DNA of 10,806 nucleotides from Spirochaetae bacterium HGW-Spirochaetae-7 (GCA_002839245.1 PGXR01000095.1:1-10806), one strand, 5' to 3'; numbered from the stretch's first letter, positions 1-7,340 are shown. Translations and numbers: made by a program. Notes: generated by a model from the letters alone, not told the origin.

Positions 1-2
1 TC

Positions 3-50
3 ACCCCACTCAAGGTCGGCACCTCGTACCTACCCAAATACGCCTGCTGA
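3..50 (+). CDS. Possible 3' end of an upstream gene (partial)
   Basis: A reading frame open from the left edge ends at TGA 48-50 and reads TPLKVGTSYLPKYAC. It has the look of coding sequence, but only 15 residues are visible and no family can be named. The sequence turns sharply AT-rich right after it, as expected where a gene ends. The stop codon lies inside a small hairpin (GCCTGC 42-47, loop TGAG, GCAGGC 52-57) with no T-tract. It could equally be chance. Confidence 0.25.
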   Translation, partial: TPLKVGTSYLPKYAC

Positions 51-160
51 GGCAGGCACAGGCTTCGAGGAACTAATTATCATTTTCAAGAATTCGTACT
101 TTTTTTGACGATTATCGTAGTTATTTGTAGTATTGGTATGTTTATTAGCTAAAAAAGGTA

Positions 161-166
161 TATAAT
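161..166 (+). promoter_or_regulatory. -10 element (TATAAT) of the repeat lipoprotein gene
   Basis: A perfect TATAAT lies 19 bases before the lipoprotein ATG, in a strongly AT-rich stretch (about 80-170). No good -35 hexamer is found at 16-18 bp spacing; TTGGTA at 133-138 is too far away. A weak Shine-Dalgarno-like AAGAGG at 173-178 follows and supports the start at 185. The transcript would have a very short leader. Confidence 0.5.
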
Positions 167-184
167 ATAAGCAAGAGGTACACA

Positions 185-640
185 ATGAACAAGATCATGA
201 ACAAAGTAATCATCGGGATCAGCCTGATCCTTCTCGTCGGTTTCGTCGGCGCCTGCTCGAGCCCCATGTCCCCTGAAAGCGATTCCGCTTCCGCAGCGTC
301 CAAGGCCATTGCCGGGGTTTCCAACACCCTGGTCTCCGGCACCACAGCCGCGGACGTCGCTCCCGTCGTCTACGGCGGCGGCTTCATCTTCGTGGTCAAC
401 AACGGCGCCCATGTCGCCGCCACGCAGTCCGGTCTCGGCACCATCGACATCGTCAACAACGGCGGCGTCCTTGCCGCCACCAACACCGGCACCGGCACCA
501 TGACCATCAACAGCAACGCCACGGGCGCAGTCGCGGTCACCAACACCGGCACCGGCAACGTTACCGTGAACGCCACCGGCGCGGCCGCCATCGCCATCGT
601 CCACTCGGGCGACGAAGACTTTTTCTACCCAGCCCGCTAG
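185..640 (+). CDS. Small secreted lipoprotein with about 20-residue Gly/Thr/Asn/Val repeats
   Basis: This 151-residue protein is of unknown function. It begins with a lysine-containing n-region, a hydrophobic stretch (residues 8-22) and a lipobox FVGAC with Cys24, so it is predicted to be exported, lipidated and membrane-anchored. Residues 29-60 are a Ser/Ala-rich linker. Residues 68-141 hold about four imperfect 20-residue repeats with alternating small/hydrophobic residues and Asn/Gly turns (VVNNGAHVAAT, IVNNGGVLAAT, INSNATGAVAVT, VNATGAAAIAIV), the pattern of a short beta-solenoid. The protein ends in an acidic/aromatic tail, DEDFFYPAR. The start at 185 has an AAGAGG 7 bases upstream; Met6 is an alternative. 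It is a single-gene unit with its own -10 element and terminator. No catalytic motif is visible; a surface or adhesion-like role would be a guess. Confidence 0.8.
   Translation: MNKIMNKVIIGISLILLVGFVGACSSPMSPESDSASAASKAIAGVSNTLVSGTTAADVAPVVYGGGFIFVVNNGAHVAATQSGLGTIDIVNNGGVLAATNTGTGTMTINSNATGAVAVTNTGTGNVTVNATGAAAIAIVHSGDEDFFYPAR
478..557 (+). repeat. Exact 20-bp direct repeat, 60-bp period, inside the lipoprotein gene
   Basis: CACCAACACCGGCACCGGCA occurs at 478-497 and again at 538-557, exactly 60 bp apart. This matches one 20-residue protein repeat (each encodes TNTGTG). The flanking repeat units are diverged but in register, so the repeat array probably grew by 60-bp duplications and could vary in copy number. 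Confidence 0.8.
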
Positions 641-663
641 TACTAAACACATGATGTTTCGAG

Positions 664-689
664 GGTCGCCTGCTGGGCGGACCTTTTTT
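664..689 (+). terminator. Rho-independent terminator of the lipoprotein gene
   Basis: The stem is GGTC-GCC (664-670), loop TGCTG, then GGC-(bulged G)-GACC (676-683), followed immediately by six T (684-689). It lies 23 bases after the lipoprotein stop codon on the same strand. Confidence 0.75.
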
Positions 690-1233
690 GAAGGACGAAG
701 CCAGCAGCGGCTGGGTACCAAAGCGCGGGAAGCCCAGGAAGAGCCTGAACGACAGCGGCTGCCGGTATCACCAGTCATATGCCCTACCAACACGCAAGAC
801 CTGCGATTGAATCTATCCATATCGTATCCGTGTACAACGCAAGGAACGCAATCATTGTTGCGCCTGGTGAGCGTAAAAGGCTTGAGATGGCTGCAATGCC
901 GTTCAGGCTGCCTCGTTTTCCGCTGAAATGGGTATGGCTGCTTGCCTTTGCATAAGCGTGCAGCCTTTGTCATCGCCGATGATAAAACGCCGGAATCCTC
1001 CGGCGCACGGTTGCCAGTACTTGCCAAAGAACAAAGGGCTCGGCCTCTGGCGGGATGCTGGCGATTCTGCAAACCGACCGCTACCAGAAGCCCCCGGGCA
1101 AGGAGCGCAGCATGATGAAGCGCTGATTCTCCAAGGTCAGGGCAAAGCGTAGGCATAGACCGCCATCATCCCTCGGGGACAGCGGGCGGGTCCATGGCGA
1201 GGTGGACGATTCTATCACCCTGCCTGTATATAG
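690..1233. other. Intergenic stretch without a supportable gene
   Basis: About 540 bases with no ORF that has a convincing start, ribosome site and protein-like composition in any frame. Two hairpins are visible. One is GGCTGC 936-941 with GCAGCC 960-965. The other is CGCCGGA 988-994, loop ATCC, TCCGGCG 999-1005. GGCTGC also recurs near 893 and 906. A short plus-strand frame ending at TGA 1124-1126 reads LQTDRYQKPPGKERSMMKR at its C-terminus; this could be the tail of a decayed gene, but I do not recognise it. I see no tRNA, RNase P, SRP or tmRNA signature. It may be degraded DNA or an unrecognised structured RNA. Confidence 0.4.
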
Positions 1234-1269
1234 AAGGGCCCGTCCGCGCTTGCACGCGGACGGGCCCTT
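1234..1269 (-). terminator. Terminator hairpin of the opp operon
   Basis: A 15-bp perfect GC-rich stem (1234-1248 with 1255-1269), loop CTTGCA, lies 22 bases beyond the oppF stop codon. On the minus strand it ends in CCCTT followed by the AT-rich CTATATA. On the plus strand it ends in CCCTTTGATTGT. It may work in both directions, also sealing the region from 690 onward. Confidence 0.85.
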
Positions 1270-1290
1270 TGATTGTACATGTACGTCTGG

Positions 1291-2304
1291 CTATTCCGGA
1301 TCGTTGTAGAGGTAGCAGGCTACCTGGTGCCCGGAGCCGGCATCCCTGAGCCTGGGTATGCTCTTGGAGCATTTGTCCATGCGCTTGGAGCAGCGGTCGT
1401 AGAAATAGCAGCTGGTGCGGACCTTGTCAGGAGACGGTACGTCACCGGTGAGGATTATGCGCTGGCGCTTCCGCTCGACCGCGGGGTCGGGGATAGGCGC
1501 AGCCGAGAGCAGGGCTTGGGTGTACGGGTGCAGCGGTTTCTGGTATAGCTCCGCTGAGTTGGAGAGTTCGACGATGACTCCCAGGTACATCACCGCGATG
1601 CGGTTGGAGATGTACTGGATCACGGCAAGGTCGTGCGCTATGAACAGGTACGTAAGGCCGAATTCTTCCTGGAGGTCCTTGAAGAGGTTCAGTATCTGCG
1701 ACTGGATGGAGACGTCGAGCGCCGATACCGGCTCGTCGCATAGCATGAGGTCGGGCTTGAGCGCCAGCGCTCGGGCTATGCCGATGCGCTGCCTCTGGCC
1801 GCCGGAGAATTCGTGCGGGTAGCGGTTCTTGAAGAAACGCGACAGTCCGACGCGCTCGAGCAGTTGTTCCACGCGTTCGTCAATCTCGGTCTTCGAGAGG
1901 CTCAGTATCCTGGCCTTCGTGAAGATGCGCAGCGGTTCGGCGACGATGTCGCTGGTCGTCATTCGCGGATTGAGCGAGGCGTAGGGATCCTGGAAGACTA
2001 TCTGCATGTCCTTGCGGGCCTTCAGGACCTCGGTAGGGGTGGCCGTCGTCAGTTCCTGGCCCTTGAGAAGCACCGAACCGGCCGTCGGCCTGTAAAGCTG
2101 GGACACCGCGCGCAGCGTCGTCGACTTGCCGCAACCCGACTCGCCGACGAGGCCGAGTGTCTCGCCCTTCTTTATCGACAGGTCCACGCCGTCGACAGCG
2201 TAGATGTATCCTTTTTTCTTGGTCCACAGCGAGCCCGTGTGGTACGGAAAGTGCATCTTGAGGCCTGTAACCTCGAGGAGGTTACCGTTCGTCGTGTTTG
2301 CCAT
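1291..2304 (-). CDS. oppF: Oligopeptide/dipeptide ABC transporter ATP-binding protein OppF
   Basis: This cytoplasmic ATPase of a peptide importer has 337 residues from the chosen start, normal for OppF/DppF. In order it shows Walker A GESGCGKST (54-62), Q-loop Gln105, signature FSGGQ (166-170), Walker B LMLCDE (186-191) and H-loop His224. The family C-terminal extension follows, with cysteines at 299, 305, 312 and 330. An ATG further upstream is in frame, but the ATG at 2304 is preferred: GGGGAGGGG precedes it and it overlaps the oppD stop as TAATG, pointing to translational coupling. It is the last gene of the operon and is followed by a strong hairpin. The partner subunits OppB, OppC, OppD and OppA are encoded upstream. 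Substrate (di- or oligopeptide, possibly another SBP_bac_5 ligand) cannot be fixed from sequence alone. Confidence 0.95.
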   Translation of the reverse strand: MANTTNGNLLEVTGLKMHFPYHTGSLWTKKKGYIYAVDGVDLSIKKGETLGLVGESGCGKSTTLRAVSQLYRPTAGSVLLKGQELTTATPTEVLKARKDMQIVFQDPYASLNPRMTTSDIVAEPLRIFTKARILSLSKTEIDERVEQLLERVGLSRFFKNRYPHEFSGGQRQRIGIARALALKPDLMLCDEPVSALDVSIQSQILNLFKDLQEEFGLTYLFIAHDLAVIQYISNRIAVMYLGVIVELSNSAELYQKPLHPYTQALLSAAPIPDPAVERKRQRIILTGDVPSPDKVRTSCYFYDRCSKRMDKCSKSIPRLRDAGSGHQVACYLYNDPE

Positions 2305-3287
2305 TATTTCCCCTCCCCGTAGAGCCAGCACGCGACGTTACGCTTGGGTCCGAGCTCGGCGATCTTGGGATACTTGGTCTTGCAGACATCCATGGCGCGT
2401 TCGCAGCGCGGGAAGAACGGGCAACAATCTGGAAGGTTGATGACGTTGGGCGGTTGGCCCGGGATTGAATACAGCCGTTGCGTATTGGTCCTGTCCAGGC
2501 GCGGCACGCTCTTGATGAGGCCCTGCGTATAGGGATGTTTCGGGTCGGAGAAAATCTCGTCAGCCGAGCCTCGTTCCACGATGCGGCCGGCGTACATGAC
2601 GCATATCGCGTCGCACATTCCGGCAACGACGCCCAGGGAGTGGGTGATGAGTATCACGGCCGTTCCCAGGCGGCTGGAAAGTTCCTTGATAAGTTCGAGG
2701 ATCTGCGCCTGTATCGTCACGTCGAGCGCCGTGGTCGGTTCGTCCGCGATGAGTATTTCAGGCTCGCACGACAGGGCCATGGCTATCATCACGCGCTGGC
2801 GCATGCCGCCGGAGAACTGGTGAGGATACTGGTCGATGCGTTTCTCGGGAGCGGGTATGCCTGCGAGCTTGAGCATCTCAATGGCCTTCACCTTGGCGGC
2901 TACCTTGTCGAGCCCCTGGTGCAGGATGATCGTCTCGATCATCTGCGTGCTGATGCGCATGAAGGGATTGAGGCAGGTCATCGGGTCCTGGAAGATCATC
3001 GAGATCTTGTTTCCCCGAATCTTGCGCACTTCCTCGTCGTCCAATGTCAGGATGTCCTTGCCCATGAACATCACTTCGCCGCCGGCGATGCGCCCGGGTG
3101 GGCTGGGTATCAGCCTCATGATCGCGAGGTTCGTGACGCTCTTGCCCGAGCCCGACTCGCCGACTATGCCGAGGGTCTCGCCCTTGCGGAGATCGAAGCT
3201 CACGCCGTCAACGGCCTTGAGGAGCCCCTCGTCCAGCTTGAAGTACGCCTTCAGGTCCTTGACCTGGAGTATGACGTCATCGGTCAT
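2304..3287 (-). CDS. oppD: Oligopeptide/dipeptide ABC transporter ATP-binding protein OppD
   Basis: This is the second ATPase of the peptide importer, 327 residues, the usual OppD length. Walker A GESGSGKS is at 43-50, Q-loop Gln100, signature FSGGM at 158-162, Walker B ILIADE at 178-183 and the switch His at 216. The C-terminal oligopeptide-specific region has cysteines at 288, 289, 295, 302 and 320. The residue after the switch histidine is Ser217 (ITHSLGVV), where most family members carry Asp (THDLG). This is uncommon but probably tolerated. AAGGAGA lies 6 bases upstream of the ATG. It starts 12 bases after oppC and overlaps oppF by one base. Confidence 0.95.
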   Translation of the reverse strand: MTDDVILQVKDLKAYFKLDEGLLKAVDGVSFDLRKGETLGIVGESGSGKSVTNLAIMRLIPSPPGRIAGGEVMFMGKDILTLDDEEVRKIRGNKISMIFQDPMTCLNPFMRISTQMIETIILHQGLDKVAAKVKAIEMLKLAGIPAPEKRIDQYPHQFSGGMRQRVMIAMALSCEPEILIADEPTTALDVTIQAQILELIKELSSRLGTAVILITHSLGVVAGMCDAICVMYAGRIVERGSADEIFSDPKHPYTQGLIKSVPRLDRTNTQRLYSIPGQPPNVINLPDCCPFFPRCERAMDVCKTKYPKIAELGPKRNVACWLYGEGK

Positions 3288-3299
3288 TCGATGGTCTCC

Positions 3300-4385
3300 T
3301 TAGGATCTGTTCTTGCTCTGCGGATCGAGAGCGTCACGTAGGCCGTCGCCAAGGAAGTTGATGGCGAACAGGAATATGGTCATCGCGATTCCCGGAACGA
3401 GGAGCCGCCATGGATACAGCTGCATGCCCTGGACGCCCTCGCTGACCAGGGTGCCCCACGATGCCCGCGGCGCCGACACGCCTAGTCCGAGGAAGGACAG
3501 GAAGCTTTCGCTCATGATGAAGCTTGGAAACTGCAGAGTGGCGTAGATGATGATGATGCCGAGCGAGTTCGGCAACAGATGCCTGAAGATGATGCGGCCG
3601 GAACCCGCGCCCATCGACTTGGCCGCCTCGACGAACTCCGAATTCTTCAGGCTGATGACCTGCCCGCGCACGACGCGGGAGATGGTCAGCCACGATATCA
3701 TGGCGATGGCGATGAACAGAACGAAGATGCTGTTAGAACCGGTGGGCAGCATCGACATGATGATGATGACGATCAGCATGTACGGCAAGCTGTACATGAG
3801 GTCGACGAATCGGCCTATCATGTTGTCGAGCCATCCGCCTATGTAGCCGCCCAAGGCACCGAGTATGATGCCTATGCAGGCTGCCGTCAGCGTGCCTATG
3901 AGGCCTATCATTATCGATATCTGGCCGCCGTTGATCGTCCGGGACAGCATGTCTCGGCCCAGGTAGTCGGTACCGAAGATGTAGACGCGCTTGTGGATGG
4001 GGTTTGAGTCGATTTCACCCTTCAGCTGCACGACTTCAGCGTTTACGCGCTCGAGGTCCGTCTTGAGATCTGAACGGCCGCTCTTCTCGATGGCGTCCTT
4101 CAGGTCACGCCGCCTGTTCTCCAGTTGCCCGAGCGCGACGATGCCGGCGGATTTCAATGACGGCGGGAGATTCATGTGCAGAGTCTCCTGGTCGGTATAG
4201 CTGTAGAACGGCAGGGCGCCGGCGCCGCACGTTACCACCAAATAAAATGCGACGATCCACATGCCGATGACGGCCATCTGGTTGCGCCGCAGCCGCTTCC
4301 AGGCGTCCGCCCAAAGCGACACGGGTTTTACGTACTGGTTGAACTCGTTGGTTGCCTTGTCGGTCTTCTTTTCGAGTATGGGCAT
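3300..4385 (-). CDS. oppC: Oligopeptide/dipeptide ABC transporter permease OppC, with coiled-coil insert
   Basis: This is an inner-membrane permease of the peptide importer. The N-terminal tail (1-33) is cytoplasmic, the first membrane span is about 36-58, and the BPD_transp_1 core begins near FGTDYLGRD (137-145). Further spans run between about 155 and 345. The EAA loop that contacts the ATPases is at 253-272 (EAAKSMGAG...HLLP). At 361 residues it is longer than the roughly 300 usual for OppC. The excess lies between the first span and the core: residues 84-127 are charged and heptad-like (QLENRRRDLKDAIE, LERVNAEVVQLKGEI), predicting a periplasmic coiled coil facing OppA. AAGGAG lies 6 bases before the ATG. 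The gene starts 11 bases after the oppB stop codon. Confidence 0.95.
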   Translation of the reverse strand: MPILEKKTDKATNEFNQYVKPVSLWADAWKRLRRNQMAVIGMWIVAFYLVVTCGAGALPFYSYTDQETLHMNLPPSLKSAGIVALGQLENRRRDLKDAIEKSGRSDLKTDLERVNAEVVQLKGEIDSNPIHKRVYIFGTDYLGRDMLSRTINGGQISIMIGLIGTLTAACIGIILGALGGYIGGWLDNMIGRFVDLMYSLPYMLIVIIIMSMLPTGSNSIFVLFIAIAMISWLTISRVVRGQVISLKNSEFVEAAKSMGAGSGRIIFRHLLPNSLGIIIIYATLQFPSFIMSESFLSFLGLGVSAPRASWGTLVSEGVQGMQLYPWRLLVPGIAMTIFLFAINFLGDGLRDALDPQSKNRS

Positions 4386-4396
4386 TTGTCGGCTCC

Positions 4397-5326
4397 TTAG
4401 TTGTAGGAGATGCGCGGGTCGAGGAGGCCATACAGGATGTCCACGACGAAGTTGGCGACGATCAGGATGATCGAGTACACGATCACCTCTCCCATGATGA
4501 CCGTATAATCGCGGTTGAGCGCCGACTGTACGAATATCCGGCCGATGCCTGGTACGACGAATATCTGCTCGACCACGACGGAGCCCGTGATGATGCCCGA
4601 GAAGGCCGGCCCGAGGTAGGAGACGACAGGCAACATCGCGCCTTTGAGGACGTGCTTGCGTATGACGACGCTTTCCTTGAGGCCTTTGGCGCGGGCGGTC
4701 CGGACGTAATCCGAACGGAGCACCTCAATGATCGAGCCGCGTGACATGCGTGCGATATACGCGAAATACGGCATCATCAGGGTGATCGCGGGCAAGATCA
4801 CCGTCATCCAACCGGCCCTGCTCGAAATCCATCCTGAAGTCGGCAGCCACTTGAGCTTGAGGGCGAACACGAGCATCAGGATGGGGCCGATGACGAACAA
4901 CGGTATGGATATGCCGAGCACGGCGACCGACATGGCCGCGTAGTCCTGCCACTTGTTCTGTTTGAGCGCCGATACAATGCCGACGGACGTACCGAGAAGC
5001 ACGGCCAGGGCCAGGGCCATCGTACCCAGCATGATCGATACCGGGAAGGCGGTGCCGATCAGGTCATTGACAGAATGGTCCTTGTACCGGAAGGACGGCC
5101 CGAGATCGAACTGCAGCACGTCTCCGACATATCTGAAGTACTGACTCAGCATAGGCTCGTCCATGTGGTACTTGTGCATGATGTTGGCCATGATCTCGGG
5201 AGGAAGTTTCTTTTCTCTCGAGAACGGCCCACCAGGGGCGAGCCTGATCAGGAAGAAGCTGAGCGTCACGATGACGAGCAACGTCGGTATGATGCTCAGT
5301 ACTCTGCGGACGATGAATCTGGACAT
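4397..5326 (-). CDS. oppB: Oligopeptide/dipeptide ABC transporter permease OppB
   Basis: This is the other inner-membrane permease of the importer; at 309 residues it has the usual OppB/DppB length. It opens with the typical motif RRVLSIIPTLLVIVTLSFF (first span, 7-25), then RLAPGGPF, the periplasmic loop (30-95), and the five-span BPD_transp_1 core. The EAA-type loop at 207-233 (DYVRTARAKGL) is the ATPase contact site. The C-terminus LLDPRISYN is family-typical. GAGGAAA lies just before the ATG. It is the first gene of the tightly packed oppBCDF block and is separated from oppA by 242 bases holding a terminator and possibly a promoter, so its level can be set apart from that of oppA. Confidence 0.95.
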   Translation of the reverse strand: MSRFIVRRVLSIIPTLLVIVTLSFFLIRLAPGGPFSREKKLPPEIMANIMHKYHMDEPMLSQYFRYVGDVLQFDLGPSFRYKDHSVNDLIGTAFPVSIMLGTMALALAVLLGTSVGIVSALKQNKWQDYAAMSVAVLGISIPLFVIGPILMLVFALKLKWLPTSGWISSRAGWMTVILPAITLMMPYFAYIARMSRGSIIEVLRSDYVRTARAKGLKESVVIRKHVLKGAMLPVVSYLGPAFSGIITGSVVVEQIFVVPGIGRIFVQSALNRDYTVIMGEVIVYSIILIVANFVVDILYGLLDPRISYN

Positions 5327-5360
5327 CGTTTCCTCGCTTGCTAAGGTAATGGATCGCCAA

Positions 5361-5388
5361 AGTATATCCTGACGGCCCTTCGTGTCGC
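5361..5388 (-). promoter_or_regulatory. Weak candidate promoter for oppBCDF
   Basis: On the minus strand GCGACA (5388-5383) and TATACT (5366-5361) are spaced 16 bp apart, 35 bases before the oppB ATG. The -10 matches 5 of 6 consensus bases, the -35 only 4 of 6. Read-through from oppA is the alternative source of the transcript. Confidence 0.25.
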
Positions 5389-5448
5389 GCCTGTTTATCC
5401 GGAGGAGCGCTACGACGGTGTATCAGTATAAACCCGAAATGCTCTATA

Positions 5449-5475
5449 GCGCCAGACGGAACAACACCTTGGCGC
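5449..5475. repeat. Dyad GCGCCA-N15-TGGCGC in the oppA-oppB gap
   Basis: Two perfect 6-bp arms (5449-5454 and 5470-5475) lie between the oppA terminator and oppB. They could be an operator or an mRNA stem in the read-through transcript. Function is unknown. Confidence 0.3.
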
Positions 5476-5528
5476 GAAAAATGAAATGGAATATTGGTAA
5501 ATGAAACAGATATGACCGAACCATTAAA

Positions 5529-5556
5529 AAGGCCCGGCGCCTTTGCGCCGGGCCTT
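5529..5556 (-). terminator. Terminator/attenuator hairpin after oppA
   Basis: The stem AAGGCCCGGCGC (5529-5540) pairs with GCGCCGGGCCTT (5545-5556) around a CTTT loop, 12 bp without mismatch. On the minus strand it runs into five T. It starts 12 bases after the oppA stop. Placed inside the operon, it would let the binding protein be made in excess over the membrane and ATPase subunits, a common arrangement. Confidence 0.9.
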
Positions 5557-5568
5557 CAATCGATTGGT

Positions 5569-7152
5569 TTACTTCTTGGGAGCGATGGTCTTCCACTCGT
5601 GAGCGCCGAGCGGATTCGGATACCATCCCTGCCACTTGGTCAGGTCGATCATGTCCTGGGACACGTAGTGGTAGAACGGGATGACGGCCTGGTCCTTGGT
5701 GATCAGGAGGGCTTCGGCCTGCTGCAGAACGGCCATGCGCTCGGCACCGGGCTTCATCGTGGCGGCTTTCTTGACGAGGGCGTCGTACTCCGTATTGGCG
5801 TACAGGCCGTCGTTGTTGCCGGAACCGATGATGAACATGTCGAGGAAGGTGTTCGGGTCGAGGTAGTCGCCTACCCAGCCGGCGCGCGCGATGAAGAAGT
5901 CATGCGCATTCGAACGGGTATCGAGGAAGGTCGTCCACTCCTGGTTGGCCAGGGTGACTTCGATGCCGAGGTTCTTCTTCCAGTTTTCCTGCACCCACTC
6001 GGCGATTTTCTTGTGGCCAGAGCTGGTGTTGTAGATAACGGGAACCTTCGGGAAACCCTTGCCGCCGGGGAAACCGGCCTCGGCGAGGAGCTTGCGGGCC
6101 TCTTCGACGTTGAACGTAACGCCCTTTGCGGGGGTGTATCCGGCCATCGTCGGTACCATCGAGGAGGTGGCGAGCTGTCCGCCCTTGGTCACCTTGTCGA
6201 CGAGCTCCTGCATGTCGAGCGCCATCGCCAGCGCCTTGCGGACGCGGACATCGGTGAACGGCTTGCGGGTCATGTTGAAGATGTAGTAATAGGTCGCTAC
6301 CTGCGGGGAAACCTGGTAGTCGGGGCGGAGCTTGACCTCGTCGATGAGGTCGAGCGGAACACCTGAATCCCAGTCCATCTCGCCGGCCTTGTACTTGTTG
6401 TAGGCGGTGAGGTTGTCGTCGATCGGCAGGAAGGTGATCTTGGTCAGAGCGACGTTCTTGGAGTTCCAGTACTTGTCGTTCTTGACGACGATAAGGGATT
6501 CCTGGGGCTTCCACTCGAGGAGCTTGAACGGACCGTTGCTGACGAAGTTTTCCTTCTTGATCCAGTCGTCGCCCTTGGCGTTGATGACGTGCATCGGGAG
6601 GACGGCGAACGCGTAGTGGGCCATCATGTCGACGGCGTACGGCATCGGGCCGAGCAGGTCGCACTGGAAGGTCGAGTCGTCGACTGCGCGAATCGCGACT
6701 GATTCCTTGCCGGCCTTGCCGGTGTTGAATTCGTTGGAGCCCTTGATGACCATGGTGACCATGTAGGCGTACTCGGACGCGGTGGCCGGATCGAGCGTGC
6801 GGATCCAGCTGTCAACGACGGTCTGCGCCGTGATCTTGGTGCCGTCAGACCAGTTGGCCTTGCGGAGCTTGAAGGTTATCTGGTCGCCCGCTGGATTGAC
6901 GGTCCAGCTCTCGGCCAGGCCGGGAGTGGCAAGCGAAGTCTTGGGATCATAACCTACGAGGCCCTCGAACAGCGCCATGTATATATGATGCTCAGGAACG
7001 CCCTGGATCTTCGAAGGATCAAGGGTCTGGGGTTCGGCGCCGTTGCCCATAATGAACTCGACACCCTTGGATGCGCCACCCGTGCCACCGCAGGAGACGA
7101 TCAAGGTCGCCGCCAGGACGATGAAGAGCAGGCCAGAGAGAACACGTTTCAT
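5569..7152 (-). CDS. oppA: Peptide-binding lipoprotein OppA (SBP_bac_5 family)
   Basis: This is the extracytoplasmic solute-binding protein that delivers ligand to OppBCDF; at 527 residues it is normal for the family. The signal peptide MKRVLSGLLF... ends in a lipobox LIVSC (Cys21), so it is a lipid-anchored protein. Family landmarks include EPQTLDPSK (40-48), LFEGLVGYDP (61-70), KLRKANWSDGT (96-105), the block SNGPFKLLEWKP (205-216), KNDKYWN (224-230) and KPFTDVRVRKAL (297-308). AAGGAGG sits 4-5 bases before the ATG and fixes the start; a good promoter lies 30 bases further upstream. A strong terminator separates it from oppB. The ligand class is not readable from the sequence; related proteins bind peptides, and some bind nickel or sugars. 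Confidence 0.95.
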   Translation of the reverse strand: MKRVLSGLLFIVLAATLIVSCGGTGGASKGVEFIMGNGAEPQTLDPSKIQGVPEHHIYMALFEGLVGYDPKTSLATPGLAESWTVNPAGDQITFKLRKANWSDGTKITAQTVVDSWIRTLDPATASEYAYMVTMVIKGSNEFNTGKAGKESVAIRAVDDSTFQCDLLGPMPYAVDMMAHYAFAVLPMHVINAKGDDWIKKENFVSNGPFKLLEWKPQESLIVVKNDKYWNSKNVALTKITFLPIDDNLTAYNKYKAGEMDWDSGVPLDLIDEVKLRPDYQVSPQVATYYYIFNMTRKPFTDVRVRKALAMALDMQELVDKVTKGGQLATSSMVPTMAGYTPAKGVTFNVEEARKLLAEAGFPGGKGFPKVPVIYNTSSGHKKIAEWVQENWKKNLGIEVTLANQEWTTFLDTRSNAHDFFIARAGWVGDYLDPNTFLDMFIIGSGNNDGLYANTEYDALVKKAATMKPGAERMAVLQQAEALLITKDQAVIPFYHYVSQDMIDLTKWQGWYPNPLGAHEWKTIAPKK

Positions 7153-7181
7153 GGTTCCTCCTTATGGAACTTGGTGGAGCA

Positions 7182-7210
7182 ATTGTATTCCCTCGAAAAC
7201 AAGAAATCAA
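7182..7210 (-). promoter_or_regulatory. Sigma-70-type promoter of oppA
   Basis: On the minus strand TTGATT (7210-7205) and TACAAT (7187-7182) are separated by exactly 17 bp. They match the -35 and -10 consensus at 4 of 6 and 5 of 6 positions. The expected transcription start is about 22-25 bases before the oppA ATG, giving a short leader with a perfect AAGGAGG at 7157-7163. Confidence 0.7.
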
Positions 7211-7282
7211 GAGATGTTTTTTTCTGAGCGCTGAAAATGACAGTATTTTTGACCTTTAATTTGAATCCATTACTGTATATAA

Positions 7283-7311
7283 GAACGGGCCACCATGTTG
7301 ATGGCCCGTTC
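7283..7311 (-). terminator. Terminator hairpin after hsp20
   Basis: GAACGGGCCA (7283-7292) pairs with TGGCCCGTTC (7302-7311), a 10-bp perfect stem with a 9-base loop, 29 bases after the hsp20 stop. On the minus strand it is followed by TTATATA, a modest T-rich tail. It separates hsp20 transcription from the oppA promoter. Confidence 0.75.
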
Positions 7312-7340
7312 CGTCGCTGACTACGCCTGAACGCGCTCGA

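Noticed and set aside
42..57. Terminator at GCCTGC-TGAG-GCAGGC
   Set aside because: There is no T-tract on either strand close to the stem; it is only a small hairpin around a possible stop codon.
478..557. CRISPR-like or phage-type repeat
   Set aside because: The two 20-bp copies are in frame inside a protein repeat with coding spacers; no array, leader or cas gene is present.
936..1005. Integron attC site or known RNA (6S, tmRNA, RNase P) at the two hairpins
   Set aside because: No attC core sites and none of the conserved sequence blocks of those RNAs were seen.
149..1156. A 335-codon open frame on the minus strand spanning the lipoprotein gene and the region to its right
   Set aside because: Over half of it is the antisense of the lipoprotein gene and reads as low-complexity Gly/Asp/Val/Ala, typical of the complement of a GC-rich coding frame. 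The rest resembles no protein, and no ribosome site precedes it.
7214..7240. Operator at AGCGCT within the oppA upstream region
   Set aside because: Only the 6-base palindrome is perfect; extending it needs an inserted base, so it is too weak to call.
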